From: an uncultured Clostridia bacterium | Lineage (GTDB): Bacteria; Bacillota; Clostridia; Christensenellales; UBA1242 | NCBI GenBank assembly: GCA_948434855.1 | Contig: CAOJFR010000006.1 | Span: 1-46,298, forward strand | Length of the DNA stretch: 46,298 bases | Direction of reading: 5' to 3' | Part shown: one piece after another, positions 32,021-40,614 of the stretch | Position numbering within the stretch: position 1 is the first letter of the stretch | Layout: the number at the start of each line of letters is the position of its first letter | The notes under the pieces: model-generated | The model's database searches: none | What the model was told of the DNA's origin: nothing | The model's input: the letters and a program-made list of their open reading frames with translations, nothing else | Translations under genes and position numbers: made by a program

Positions 32021-32584
32021 ATGAAAGATTATTCAAAAACAATAGAAACTGAAAGATTAATTCTCCGCAAGTTTAAGCTTAGTGATGCAGAAGATATGTT
32101 TAAAAACTATTGTGGAAGAGAAAAGGTTACTGAGTTTGTATCCTTTGATACTTATAAATCTGTTCATGATGCAGTTGAATATCTAACAAACAAAGTGCTT
32201 CCAGAATATGATGAAGAACATAAATATAGATGGGCGATAGAGCTTAAAGAAACGCATGAGGTTATTGGTTCAATAGATTGCGTAGGAAAAACTCATATTG
32301 AAAGAAAGTGTGCTGAAATAGGCTATGTGTTGGGAGATCAGTTTTGGGGCAAAGGCATAATGCCAGAAGCAGGCAAGGCTGTTATTGCATACTTGTTTGA
32401 TGAAGGCTATGTTAGAATAGAAGCAGTGCATGATATTAACAATCCAAAAAGTGGCAGAGTAATGCAAAAAATAGGCATGGTGCATGAAGGCACAATGAAG
32501 AAAGCACGTTGCCACAAAAAATGTGGAGAGCTTACATTTATTGATTGTGAGCTTTATGCAATAATAAATCCAAAATTTGTTTAA
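32021..32584 (+). CDS. GNAT N-acetyltransferase, RimJ/RimL type
   Basis: 187 residues. Opens with TIETERLILRKFKLSDAEDMF, the RimJ/L-like start, followed by motif A YVLGDQFWGKGIMPEAGKAVIAYLF (acetyl-CoA pyrophosphate loop Q/R-x-x-G-x-G/A variant FWGKGIM) and a C-terminal NPKSGRVMQKIGMVHEGTM. These enzymes acetylate protein N-termini or small amines and antibiotics; substrate unknown. Shine-Dalgarno TGGAGGAG. A single gene inserted between dprA and topA, which are usually adjacent. Confidence 0.85.
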   Translation: MKDYSKTIETERLILRKFKLSDAEDMFKNYCGREKVTEFVSFDTYKSVHDAVEYLTNKVLPEYDEEHKYRWAIELKETHEVIGSIDCVGKTHIERKCAEIGYVLGDQFWGKGIMPEAGKAVIAYLFDEGYVRIEAVHDINNPKSGRVMQKIGMVHEGTMKKARCHKKCGELTFIDCELYAIINPKFV

Positions 32585-32622
32585 AACAAAATATAAAAAT
32601 TGATGGGAGAGAAATAAAGTTT

Positions 32623-34797
32623 ATGAAACTCGTTCTTATTGAAGGTCCTGGTAAAAGAGATAGTGTTCAACATTATTTAGGTAATGATTATAAGGTTATG
32701 CCAACATTTGGGCATTGCCGTGATTTGCCTGTAAAAACTTTGGGTGTAGATGTAAAAAATAATTTTGCGCCAGAATATGTTGTTGTTCCAGATCACAAAA
32801 AATATGTAGATGCAATAAAAAAAGAGATGAAAAATGCAGAAGCAGTTTATTTTGCTTCCGACCCTGATCGTGAAGGAGAGGCAATCGCTTGGCATATGTG
32901 TTATCTTCTTGGCATTGATCCAAGCAAGGCAAACAGAATTACATATAATGAAATAAGTGAAACTTCTGTTAACAATGCAATAAATAATCCAAGACCAATA
33001 GATGATAAACTTGTTAATGCTCAGCAGGCAAGAAGAATTCTTGACAGACTTGTAGGTTATAAAATTTCTCCAATTCTATGCAGAAAAATTCAGAATAAGC
33101 TTTCAGCTGGTCGTGTTCAATCCGTAACACTCAGACTTGTAGTTGACAGAGAAAGAGAAATTGAAAACTTTAAGCCAGAAGAATATTGGACACTTCACAT
33201 AACATTAAAAAAGCAAGATGGCTCAGAAGAAACATTTAAGGCAAATTTAAATCTTCCAAAAGACAAAACAGTTAAGTCTAAAGAAGAGATGGATAAAATC
33301 ATCGCTGATATAGATGGTGGAAAGTTTGTTGCAACAAATGTAAAAAAATCAGTAACAAAATCTTCACCAAGTGCACCATTTACCACTTCAACAATGCAAC
33401 AAGAGGCATTAAATAAGCTTGGCATGAACTTAAAAACAACTTCAGCAACCGCACAGGTGCTTTATGAAGGTGTTGAAATTGCCGGCAGAAGTGGCAAAGT
33501 TCCACTTGTAACATATATCAGAACTGATTCTGTTCGTATTGCACCAGAAGCGCAAGCTAAAGCAAAAAAATATATAACAGAAAAGTTTGGAGAAAAATAT
33601 ATTGTTGAAACTCCAAGAAATTTCAAAAACAAAAAAGATGCACAAGATGCGCACGAAGCAATTCGTCCAATTTCGCTTGATAGACGTCCAGAAGATTTAG
33701 AGGGCAAAATTCAAAAGAATGAGTATAGGCTTTATAAGCTTATTTATGATAGATTTTTGGCAAGCCAAATGGCTGATGCAAACTATGATTCATTATCAGT
33801 TGATATAGAATGTAATGGACATAAGTTTAAAACCACTGGCAGAGTTATGACTTTTGATGGATATACAGCAGTTTATAATAACCAAACGGCAGATGAGAAT
33901 GATGATAAACTCACAAAACTTCCAAAAATTGAAGAGAATGATACATTTGACATGATTGATAAAAAGCCAGAGCAAAAATGGACAAAGCCACCTGCAAGAT
34001 ACACTGAGGCAAGCCTTGTTAAGGCGATGGAAGAAAAGGGTATTGGTCGTCCATCAACTTACACTCAGTCAGTAACAACACTTTTTACAAGAAATTATGT
34101 TGAGAGAGATGGAAAAGCAATTATTCCAACAGAGCTTGGAAAACTTGTTGTAGATATGCTCATTAAATTTTTCCCAGATATTATGAACATAGGCTTTACT
34201 GCTGACATGGAAGATAAGCTTGATGATATTGAATATGAGGGTAAAGATTGGCATACTGTGCTAAGCGAGTTTTATGGAGATTTTGAAGAATCAGTTAAGG
34301 CTGCGGCAAAAGATGGCACAAAGTCTAAACTTCCAGAAGAAATTACTGATGAAATTTGTGACAAATGTGGTTCACACATGGTTATAAGAATTGGCAGATT
34401 TGGAAAATTCTTGGCTTGTCCAAATTTCCCAAATTGCAAAAATACAAAACCGCTTGAAGAGGCAATGCCACTTGTTGCAAAATGCCCAGTTTGCGGAAAA
34501 GCTGTCAAAAGGCTAAAATCAAAAAAAGGTAAATTCTTCTATGGTTGTGAGGGTTATCCAGATTGCTCATTCATGTCTTGGAATATTCCAGCAAATGAAA
34601 AATGTCCACAATGTGGCGAAGAGTTATTTGTAAAGTTATATAAAAATTTAAAAGTAGTCTCTTGCGAAAAGTGTGATTATTCAAGAAGAGAAAAAATTGA
34701 AAAAGCACAAGCAGAAGAAACATCTGCAGAAAATGAAGCAGTTAATGAGATTGATATATTAAATCAGTTAGATGAACAAAATGAACAAAAAAGTTAA
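32623..34797 (+). CDS. topA: DNA topoisomerase I
   Basis: Relaxes negative supercoils. 724 residues: Toprim domain at the N-terminus (FASDPDREGEAIAWH), catalytic tyrosine Y298 in LVTYIRTDSVRI, and three C-terminal zinc ribbons (CDKCG...CPNFPNC, CPVCG...CEGYPDC, CPQCG...CEKC). The first motif reads LIEGPGKRDSV instead of the common VESPAKAKTI; the glutamate is retained. The 3' end overlaps trmFO by 26 bases. Standard clostridial order dprA-topA-trmFO-hslVU, apart from the GNAT gene. Confidence 0.96.
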   Translation: MKLVLIEGPGKRDSVQHYLGNDYKVMPTFGHCRDLPVKTLGVDVKNNFAPEYVVVPDHKKYVDAIKKEMKNAEAVYFASDPDREGEAIAWHMCYLLGIDPSKANRITYNEISETSVNNAINNPRPIDDKLVNAQQARRILDRLVGYKISPILCRKIQNKLSAGRVQSVTLRLVVDREREIENFKPEEYWTLHITLKKQDGSEETFKANLNLPKDKTVKSKEEMDKIIADIDGGKFVATNVKKSVTKSSPSAPFTTSTMQQEALNKLGMNLKTTSATAQVLYEGVEIAGRSGKVPLVTYIRTDSVRIAPEAQAKAKKYITEKFGEKYIVETPRNFKNKKDAQDAHEAIRPISLDRRPEDLEGKIQKNEYRLYKLIYDRFLASQMADANYDSLSVDIECNGHKFKTTGRVMTFDGYTAVYNNQTADENDDKLTKLPKIEENDTFDMIDKKPEQKWTKPPARYTEASLVKAMEEKGIGRPSTYTQSVTTLFTRNYVERDGKAIIPTELGKLVVDMLIKFFPDIMNIGFTADMEDKLDDIEYEGKDWHTVLSEFYGDFEESVKAAAKDGTKSKLPEEITDEICDKCGSHMVIRIGRFGKFLACPNFPNCKNTKPLEEAMPLVAKCPVCGKAVKRLKSKKGKFFYGCEGYPDCSFMSWNIPANEKCPQCGEELFVKLYKNLKVVSCEKCDYSRREKIEKAQAEETSAENEAVNEIDILNQLDEQNEQKS

Positions 34798-36094
34798 TGT
34801 AATAGGTTTGGGGCTTGCTGGAGCAGAGGCCACATACCAACTTAGCAAAAGAGGAATCTTGGTTGATGCTTATGAAATGAAGCCAACCAAGTTTTCTCCT
34901 GCACACGAAAGTGAAAATTTTGCAGAAATTGTGTGTTCAAATTCTTTTAAGAGTGCGGACTTGGGCACTGCATCAGGATGCTTAAAGGCAGAAATGAAAG
35001 AGCTAGATTGTTTTATACTAAAAATTGCAGAGCAAACAAGTGTTCCAGCGGGCTCTGCTCTTGCAGTTGATAGAAACAAATTTAGCGAGCTTGTAACAAA
35101 AGAGTTATCAAATTTAAGTGGAGTTACAATCCATAGAGAGGAAATAACATCATTAGATTTGTCTGTTCCAACAATTGTTGCAACAGGTCCTTTAACAAGC
35201 GATGGCTTGGCTAAAGAACTTAAAAATGTGCTTGGCTCAGATAACTTGCATTTTTATGATGCGTCTTCGCCAATTATTGATAGTGAAACTTTGGATAGGT
35301 CAAAAACTTTCACTGCGGGCAGATATGGCAAAGGAGAGAGTGACTATATAAATTGCCCAATGGAAAAGGAAGAATATTATAATTTTGTTGATGCTTTGGC
35401 TTCTGCAGAAAGAGTAGAACTTCATCAGTTTGAAAAAAAAGAAATTTTTGAAGGTTGTATGCCAGTTGAAATTATGGCAAGTCGAGGCAGAGATACGCTT
35501 AGGTTTGGGACACTCAGACCTGTTGGTCTTCAAAATGATGACGGAACCAGACCTTTTGCGGTGGTTCAGTTGAGGAAAGAAAGTAACACGGATAGCTTAT
35601 ATAATATTGTTGGTTTTCAGACAAATTTAAAGTTTTCCGAGCAAAAAAGGGTGTTTTCTATGATCCCAGCACTCAAAAATGCAGATTTTATAAAGTATGG
35701 AGTAATGCACCGCAATAGCTATATTAATGCTCCAAGGCATTTAAACCAAGACTTTAGTGTTAAGGGAATAGATAATTTATATATAGCAGGACAGCTCTCT
35801 GGCGTTGAAGGATATATGGAGAGCACGGCCAGTGGGCTTATTGCTGGCATATTCCTTGCAAATAAAATTCTGGGAAAAACTCTTGCGTTTCTTCCAAAAA
35901 CAACTATAATTGGAGCTATAGCAAACTATTTAGTTTCGGCAGATGAAAAAGGCTTTCAGCCAATGAATGCAAATTTTGGGATTTTGCCAGAATTAGATGT
36001 TAAGATAAAAGATAAGTCGCTCAAGAAAAAGGCATACACTGAAAGGGCGATTGAGAGCATAAAAAAATATAAGGAGACAAACAATGGAGTTTAG
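34772..36094 (+). CDS. trmFO: Methylenetetrahydrofolate-tRNA-(uracil-5)-methyltransferase TrmFO
   Basis: Folate- and FAD-dependent enzyme that makes T54 in tRNA. 440 residues: N-terminal FAD-binding VIGLGLAGAEATYQLSKRG, EMKPTKFSPAHES, CSNSFKS and LAVDR, then GVEGYMESTASGLIAG near the C-terminus, all TrmFO signatures. Two close ATGs (34772, 34781) lie within the end of topA and neither has a strong ribosome site, so coupling to topA is likely. Ends 11 bases into hslV. Confidence 0.95.
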   Translation: MNKMNKKVNVIGLGLAGAEATYQLSKRGILVDAYEMKPTKFSPAHESENFAEIVCSNSFKSADLGTASGCLKAEMKELDCFILKIAEQTSVPAGSALAVDRNKFSELVTKELSNLSGVTIHREEITSLDLSVPTIVATGPLTSDGLAKELKNVLGSDNLHFYDASSPIIDSETLDRSKTFTAGRYGKGESDYINCPMEKEEYYNFVDALASAERVELHQFEKKEIFEGCMPVEIMASRGRDTLRFGTLRPVGLQNDDGTRPFAVVQLRKESNTDSLYNIVGFQTNLKFSEQKRVFSMIPALKNADFIKYGVMHRNSYINAPRHLNQDFSVKGIDNLYIAGQLSGVEGYMESTASGLIAGIFLANKILGKTLAFLPKTTIIGAIANYLVSADEKGFQPMNANFGILPELDVKIKDKSLKKKAYTERAIESIKKYKETNNGV

Positions 36095-36617
36095 AGGAAC
36101 AACAATAATTGGCGTAAAGAAAGACGGAAAAATTGTGCTTGCTGGTGATGGTCAAGTAACAGCTGGTGAGCATACAATTTTCAAGGGAAACGCCAGAAAG
36201 GTAAGAAGAATTTTTAATGATAAGGTAGTGATTGGTTTTGCTGGTTCAACTGCTGATGCATTTAATCTTTCAGAGCATTTTGAAAAGATGCTTGAAAAAT
36301 ATTCAGGCAACTTAGAGAGGGCTGCAGTAGAGCTTGCACTATTATGGCGAAGCGACAAAGGCATTCGTCAGTTAGATGCAATGATGATTGCTGCAGACAA
36401 AAAACAACTTTTAATAATTTCAGGTAATGGTGATGTGTTTGAGCCAGAAGGTGGTGTTTGCGCAATTGGTTCTGGTGGAAACTATGCTCTTTCAGCAGGT
36501 AAGGCACTTTTTGAAAATACAAACTTAACTGCAAAAGAAATTGCAGAAAAGGCAATGAATATTGCGGGTGAAATTTGTGTGTATACAAACAATCACTTAA
36601 CTATAGAGGAGGTGTAA
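36084..36617 (+). CDS. hslV: ATP-dependent protease HslV
   Basis: Proteolytic subunit of the HslUV (ClpQY) protease. 177 residues. The short propeptide MEFRG precedes T6, the expected catalytic N-terminal threonine after processing (TTIIGVKKDGKIVLAGDGQVT). The GSGGNYALSAGKAL segment near 130 is conserved. Start codon lies within trmFO with AAGGAGA upstream. Its own end overlaps the hslU ribosome binding site (GAGGAGGTGTAA). Confidence 0.95.
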   Translation: MEFRGTTIIGVKKDGKIVLAGDGQVTAGEHTIFKGNARKVRRIFNDKVVIGFAGSTADAFNLSEHFEKMLEKYSGNLERAAVELALLWRSDKGIRQLDAMMIAADKKQLLIISGNGDVFEPEGGVCAIGSGGNYALSAGKALFENTNLTAKEIAEKAMNIAGEICVYTNNHLTIEEV

Positions 36618-36619
36618 TT

Positions 36620-37944
36620 ATGCAGTAGAATTATCTTCAAAACAAATTGTTGGTGAGCTTGATAAATATATAATTGGTCAGGACGAAGCAAAAAAAGCGG
36701 TTGCGATTGCACTTAGAAATAGATATAGAAGAAGCCGTCTTTCATCAGAGTTAAGGGAAGAGATTACACCAAAAAATATAATAATGGTTGGTCCAACAGG
36801 TGTTGGTAAAACTGAAATAGCGAGAAGGCTAGCAAAACTTGTAAAAGCGCCACTTGTAAAAGTTGAGGCAACCAAATTCACAGAAGTTGGCTATGTTGGA
36901 AGAGATGTAGAGTCAATAATCAGAGACCTTGCAGAGGTTTCAGTTCGTCTTGTTAAAAAAGAAAGGTTTGATGAAGTTCATGAAAAGGCAGAAAAAGCCA
37001 CTTATGAAAGGTTGATTACCGCACTTTTTGCACAATATAAGGCAAAGTGTCCAGAAAATTTATCTGATGCAGAAGTAAGAGAAAAGATTTTAGATGATTT
37101 AAAAAATCATAGATTAGATAATGAAATTGTTGAAGTAGAAGTTCCAGAAGAGCATAATCCACAATCAAACATGATGCAAGGCATGGGCATGATGGAAATC
37201 AATATTGGTGAAATGCTTGGTGGGATATTACCAAAACGCAAAAAGAGAAAAAAGATAGCAGTTGTTGATGCAGAGCATATATTCCTTTCAGAAGAAAGTG
37301 AAAAACTTATTGATATGGACAATGTTTCAACCGAGGCAGTTCGTAGAGTAGAGCAAGATGGTATTGTATTTATTGATGAAATTGACAAAATAACAGGCAA
37401 GGGTGGCGGACATGGTCCAGATGTTTCAAGAGAAGGTGTTCAAAGAGATTTGCTTCCAATAGTAGAAGGCTCAACAGTAACAACAAAATATGGTCCAATA
37501 AGAACAGACTTTATATTATTTATTGCAGCAGGAGCTTTCCACTTTGCAAAAATTGAGGACCTAACTCCAGAGCTTCAAGGACGTTTTCCAATTGTAGTAA
37601 ATTTAAATTCAATCACATATGATGATTTTGTAAAAATATTATCAGACACACAAAACTCACTTTTAAAGCAATACACGGAGCTTCTTGCTGTTGATAATAT
37701 TAAGCTTAACTTTGAAAAAGATGGCATTGAAGAGATTGCAAAAATAGCAGTACTTGCAAATGAAACCAATGAAAACATTGGTGCAAGAAGGCTTCATTCA
37801 ATAATGGAAACTTTGCTAGAAGACGTAAGCTTTAATGCAACTGGAGACCATCCAATAATTGAAATAAATGTAAATAAAGAATATGTTGATGAACATCTTT
37901 CAAACATATGCAAAAAATTTGACCTCAGCAAATATATTCTATAG
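36620..37944 (+). CDS. hslU: ATPase subunit HslU, start codon out of frame
   Basis: The AAA+ unfoldase partner of HslV. The reading frame is intact for about 440 codons: VELSSKQIVGELDKYIIGQDEAKKAVAIALRNRYRR, given here by parts (QIVGELDKYIIGQDEA), Walker A GPTGVGKTEIARRLAKL, EVGYVGRDVESIIRDL, the I domain, Walker B IVFIDEIDKI, VSREGVQRDLLPIVEG and the C-terminal ERKF-like ICKKFDLSKYIL. But the ATG at 36620, five bases after AGGAGGTG, is followed by CAG TAG. The hslU frame runs GCA GTA GAA, so one base (a G giving ATGGCA) appears missing. No other in-frame start lies before the conserved region. ATG 36784 would delete 55 conserved residues. A real lesion, or a consensus error. Confidence 0.85.
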
Positions 37945-37976
37945 TGATTGCACAAAATAATTTTAGGAGGAAAGTT

Positions 37977-38300
37977 ATGGTAAATGCAGGAATAATGGAT
38001 TCAAAAGAATTAAAGAATATGTTGTCTCTTCATGAAATTAGTGTTATAGATTTTTCAGCAAAATGGTGTGGACCATGCAGAATGATGGCTCCAATAGTTG
38101 AAGATGCTGCCGATAAAAATAAAGGTAAATATTATTTTTATAACATAGATATTGATAGCAGTGAAGAGCTTGCAAGTGAATATAAAATTCAGTTTGTCCC
38201 AACTTTTGTTGTTTTCAAAAGGGGCAAAGAAGTTGCAAGAACATCTGGTTATATGGATTATGAAGATTTTATAAAATTTATAGAAAACGCAATAAAGTAA
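37977..38300 (+). CDS. trxA: Thioredoxin
   Basis: 107 residues with the redox motif WCGPC at 30-34, the cis-proline in FVPTF, and the usual length. Shine-Dalgarno TTTTAGGAGG is just before ATG 37977; an upstream in-frame GTG overlapping the hslU stop has none. In Bacillota codY usually follows hslU; here thioredoxin does. It probably shares the hslVU transcript and supplies reducing power for disulfide-recycling enzymes. Confidence 0.93.
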   Translation: MVNAGIMDSKELKNMLSLHEISVIDFSAKWCGPCRMMAPIVEDAADKNKGKYYFYNIDIDSSEELASEYKIQFVPTFVVFKRGKEVARTSGYMDYEDFIKFIENAIK

Positions 38301-38325
38301 GCTGATAAAATTATCAGCTTTTTAT
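38300..38325 (+). terminator. Terminator of the thioredoxin gene
   Basis: AGCTGATAA (38300-38308) pairs with TTATCAGCT (38311-38319), T run follows. Confidence 0.85.
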
Positions 38326-38377
38326 TTTTTGCAAAATTTATATAATTTTTGGGTCAAAATGAATGAAAATTGCTATA

Positions 38378-38392
38378 ATTTTGCGTTTTTTT
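38378..38392 (-). repeat. Inverted copy of the AAAAAACGCAAAATT motif
   Basis: AATTTTGCGTTTTTT on the plus strand, upstream of nifS. Its TATAATTTTGC part can pair with GCAAAATTTATA at about 38331-38342, forming a long-range hairpin. Confidence 0.45.
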
Positions 38393-38414
38393 GTGAAAAA
38401 TTTATAAATAGCTA

Positions 38415-38451
38415 TTGCAATTTAAATGAAATAGTTATATTATAGTAATAT
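38415..38451 (+). promoter_or_regulatory. Promoter of the cysteine desulfurase operon with overlapping palindrome
   Basis: TTGCAA (38415-38420), 17 bases, TATTAT (38438-38443). The 15-bp palindrome ATATTATAGTAATAT (38437-38451) covers the -10, so a repressor could bind there; no IscR-like gene is in the window. Confidence 0.5.
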
Positions 38452-38467
38452 CAAAAAGGGGAAGATT

Positions 38468-39652
38468 ATGGAAGAAAAAACAATATATTTAGATTATGCA
38501 GCAACCACTCCAATCCTAACAGATGTATACAGAAAGATGCTTGAATGCTATTCAAGGTTCAATGGAAACAGCTCAAGTGTCTATAGTTTAGGAAGAGAGG
38601 CAGATGGCGAGCTTGAGGCTGCAAGAGCAAAAGTTGCAAAGGCAATAGGGGCTAGTTCAAGTGAAATATATTTCACATCAGGTGGAACAGAGGCAAACAA
38701 CTGGGCAGTTAAAGGAATTGCCAGAGCAAACAGGTCAAAAGGAAATCATATAATCACATCATGCATAGAGCATCCATCAGTTCTTGAGTCTTGCAAAGAA
38801 CTTGAAAAAGAAGGCTTTAAGGTAACATATATTCCTGTAGATTCAAATGGTGTTGTAAACTATTCAGAAATAATTAAGTCAATAGGGCCAAACACAATTT
38901 TAATTTCAATCATGATGGCAAACAACGAGGTTGGTTCACTTCAACCAATTCGTGCCATAGCAGAGCTTGCAAAACAAAATGGAATATATTTTCATACTGA
39001 TGCAGTTCAAGCGCTTGGTCAACTTGCAATAAATGTTAAAGAGCTTGGTGTAGACCTAATGACAATCACAGCACACAAAGTTTATGGACCAAAAGGTGTT
39101 GGTGCACTTTATATTAAAAAAGGAACAATTATCAGCAAAATCATGTCTGGTGGAAGACAAGAAAAAAACCTTAGAGCAGGAACAGAAAATGTGCCACTAT
39201 GTGCAGGTTTTGGTGTTGCTTGTGAATATGTCACAACTGAGCTTGAAGAAAAGGTTAAGGAAGTTAGAATTGTAAGAAAATATTTCCAAAAGAAACTTTC
39301 AGAAGCTGTTCATAACATTTCAATGAATGGTCATCCAACACAAAGACTAGCAAACAACTGTTCAATCACATTTGAAGGCGCAGAATCAGAGGCAATTGTA
39401 ATGATGTTAGACAGCGTAAATGTTTGTGCATCAATTGGAAGTGCTTGCGAGGTTGGCTCAAATAAACCATCTCATGTTTTAATCGCAATGGGAAAAACTC
39501 CAGAAGAAGTCCGTTCAACTGTCAGATTTACTTTTGGTGCAGAAGTAACAAAAGCCGATGTAGATGACGCAATTGAAAGAATAAGAAAAGTAATCAAAAA
39601 ACTCAGAAGCGTATCTGCAATAAGAATATATAAGAGTAAGGTGGAACTATAG
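38468..39652 (+). CDS. nifS: Cysteine desulfurase (NifS/IscS family)
   Basis: PLP enzyme that takes sulfur from cysteine for Fe-S clusters, tRNA thiolation or other cofactors. 394 residues: N-terminal IYLDYAATTP, SGGTEANNWAVKG, EHPSVLE, PLP lysine K204 in TAHKVYGPKG, and the active cysteine C327 in ASIGSACEVGSNKPSHVL. The loop around Cys is short-to-medium as in class I (NifS/IscS) enzymes. The next gene, one base on, encodes an IscU-like protein without cysteines, so the sulfur acceptor is unclear. Shine-Dalgarno AAGGGGAAG. Confidence 0.94.
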   Translation: MEEKTIYLDYAATTPILTDVYRKMLECYSRFNGNSSSVYSLGREADGELEAARAKVAKAIGASSSEIYFTSGGTEANNWAVKGIARANRSKGNHIITSCIEHPSVLESCKELEKEGFKVTYIPVDSNGVVNYSEIIKSIGPNTILISIMMANNEVGSLQPIRAIAELAKQNGIYFHTDAVQALGQLAINVKELGVDLMTITAHKVYGPKGVGALYIKKGTIISKIMSGGRQEKNLRAGTENVPLCAGFGVACEYVTTELEEKVKEVRIVRKYFQKKLSEAVHNISMNGHPTQRLANNCSITFEGAESEAIVMMLDSVNVCASIGSACEVGSNKPSHVLIAMGKTPEEVRSTVRFTFGAEVTKADVDDAIERIRKVIKKLRSVSAIRIYKSKVEL

Positions 39653-39653
39653 T

Positions 39654-40031
39654 ATGTATTCAAATAAAATAATGGAAGAATTTTTAAATCCAAAAAACTA
39701 TGGAGTAATCAGAGGCGCAAGTGCTGTTGGTAAAGTCAGCTCAGATGAGGGCGGAGAAATTATAAAAATTTATATTAGTGTAGAGAACGGTAGAATATCA
39801 GAAGCACAATTTCAAACTTTTGGAGGAGTTGTTGCAATTGCTCTAACAAGCTTTGCAACTGCATATTTAACAAGTAAAACACTTTCAGAAGCTGAAAGAA
39901 TAACTCCATCAGATATTTTAAGATTATCTGGTCCAGTTCCAGAAGACAAAAACTATATTGCAACACTTGTTGTAAGTGCAATCAGAAAGGCAGTTTCAAA
40001 TTTCAATAACAAAAATTCATCAGATGATTAA
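39654..40031 (+). CDS. IscU/NifU-N-like scaffold homologue lacking all cysteines
   Basis: 125 residues with the overall IscU pattern: EEFLNPKNYGVI (family: xxxNPRNxGxI), a GxxVG turn, FQTFGGVVAIALTSFATAYLTSKTLSEA (family: FKTFGCGxAIAxSSxxTEL), ITPSDI, and PVPEDKNYIATLVVSAIRKAV (family: PPxKxHCSxLAxxAL). All three cluster-ligand cysteines of IscU are gone: the first region reads SSDEGG, the second FGG, the third NYI; the whole protein contains no Cys. Immediately follows nifS, so they are cotranscribed. It cannot hold a [2Fe-2S] cluster in the known way; it may be a regulatory partner of the desulfurase. Homology is clear by pattern, function inferred. Confidence 0.8.
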   Translation: MYSNKIMEEFLNPKNYGVIRGASAVGKVSSDEGGEIIKIYISVENGRISEAQFQTFGGVVAIALTSFATAYLTSKTLSEAERITPSDILRLSGPVPEDKNYIATLVVSAIRKAVSNFNNKNSSDD

Positions 40032-40033
40032 TA

Positions 40034-40062
40034 AAAAAGAGTCAAAGTTTTTGACTCTTTTT
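40034..40062 (+). terminator. Terminator of the nifS operon
   Basis: AAAAAGAGTCAAA (40034-40046) pairs with TTTGACTCTTTTT (40050-40062). Confidence 0.85.
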
Positions 40063-40202
40063 ATTGTACAAACATAACTTTAAGTGAATAAATATTATCA
40101 AAAATAATTATAATAAATTATGTAAGTTTAATATAAGTTAATGCAATAAAGCTAAATAAAATTGCTTGCTTTAACATAAAATAAATCATACCAAAAAACA
40201 CC

Positions 40203-40217
40203 AAAAAACGCAAAATT
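40203..40217 (+). repeat. Copy 4 of the AAAAAACGCAAAATT motif
   Basis: In the 270-base AT-rich gap between the nifS operon and the YtxH-like gene. Apart from this motif, the terminator and a promoter, the gap shows nothing. Confidence 0.45.
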
Positions 40218-40236
40218 ATCCTTAAAAAAATAAAAT

Positions 40237-40266
40237 TTGCATCAAAAATAGCTAAAAATGTATAAT
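40237..40266 (+). promoter_or_regulatory. Promoter of the YtxH-like gene
   Basis: TTGCAT (40237-40242), 18 bases, TATAAT (40261-40266). Confidence 0.55.
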
Positions 40267-40305
40267 TTTAGTTTAAATTCGCAAACTAGCATCAGGAGGT
40301 ATATA

Positions 40306-40548
40306 ATGGGAGATTTCTGTAAAGGTGTAGCATATGGCATGGTGGCAGGTGTGTGTGTTGGAGCCATTATTGTTGCAAAAAACAAGAAACTTGCAAATCA
40401 AATTAAGTCAAAAATGCAAACTGCTGAAACCAAACTTATGGATGCTAAAGAGATGATTGAAGAAAAAATTCAAGAGGCTCAAGAACAAAGCGAAAGTTCA
40501 GGTCAAATGAGCACTGAAACTGCTGGTGGCAAAAAGTCTAAAAACTAA
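40306..40548 (+). CDS. Small single-pass membrane protein, YtxH-like
   Basis: 80 residues: one hydrophobic helix near the N-terminus (GVAYGMVAGVCVGAIIVA, about 6-23), then a charged helical region (KNKKLANQIKSKMQTAETKLMDAKEMIEEKIQEAQEQ) and a Ser/Gly tail ending KKSKN. The layout matches YtxH/DUF948-type gas-vesicle-like small membrane proteins, function unknown. Start at ATG 40306 after ATCAGGAGGT; an upstream in-frame ATG at 40258 precedes the predicted start of transcription. Confidence 0.6.
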   Translation: MGDFCKGVAYGMVAGVCVGAIIVAKNKKLANQIKSKMQTAETKLMDAKEMIEEKIQEAQEQSESSGQMSTETAGGKKSKN

Positions 40549-40614
40549 TAAAAAATAGTTGGACATTTATATTTTTTATGTTACAATTATGGTAGAGATT
40601 ATGAGGAGTAATTT

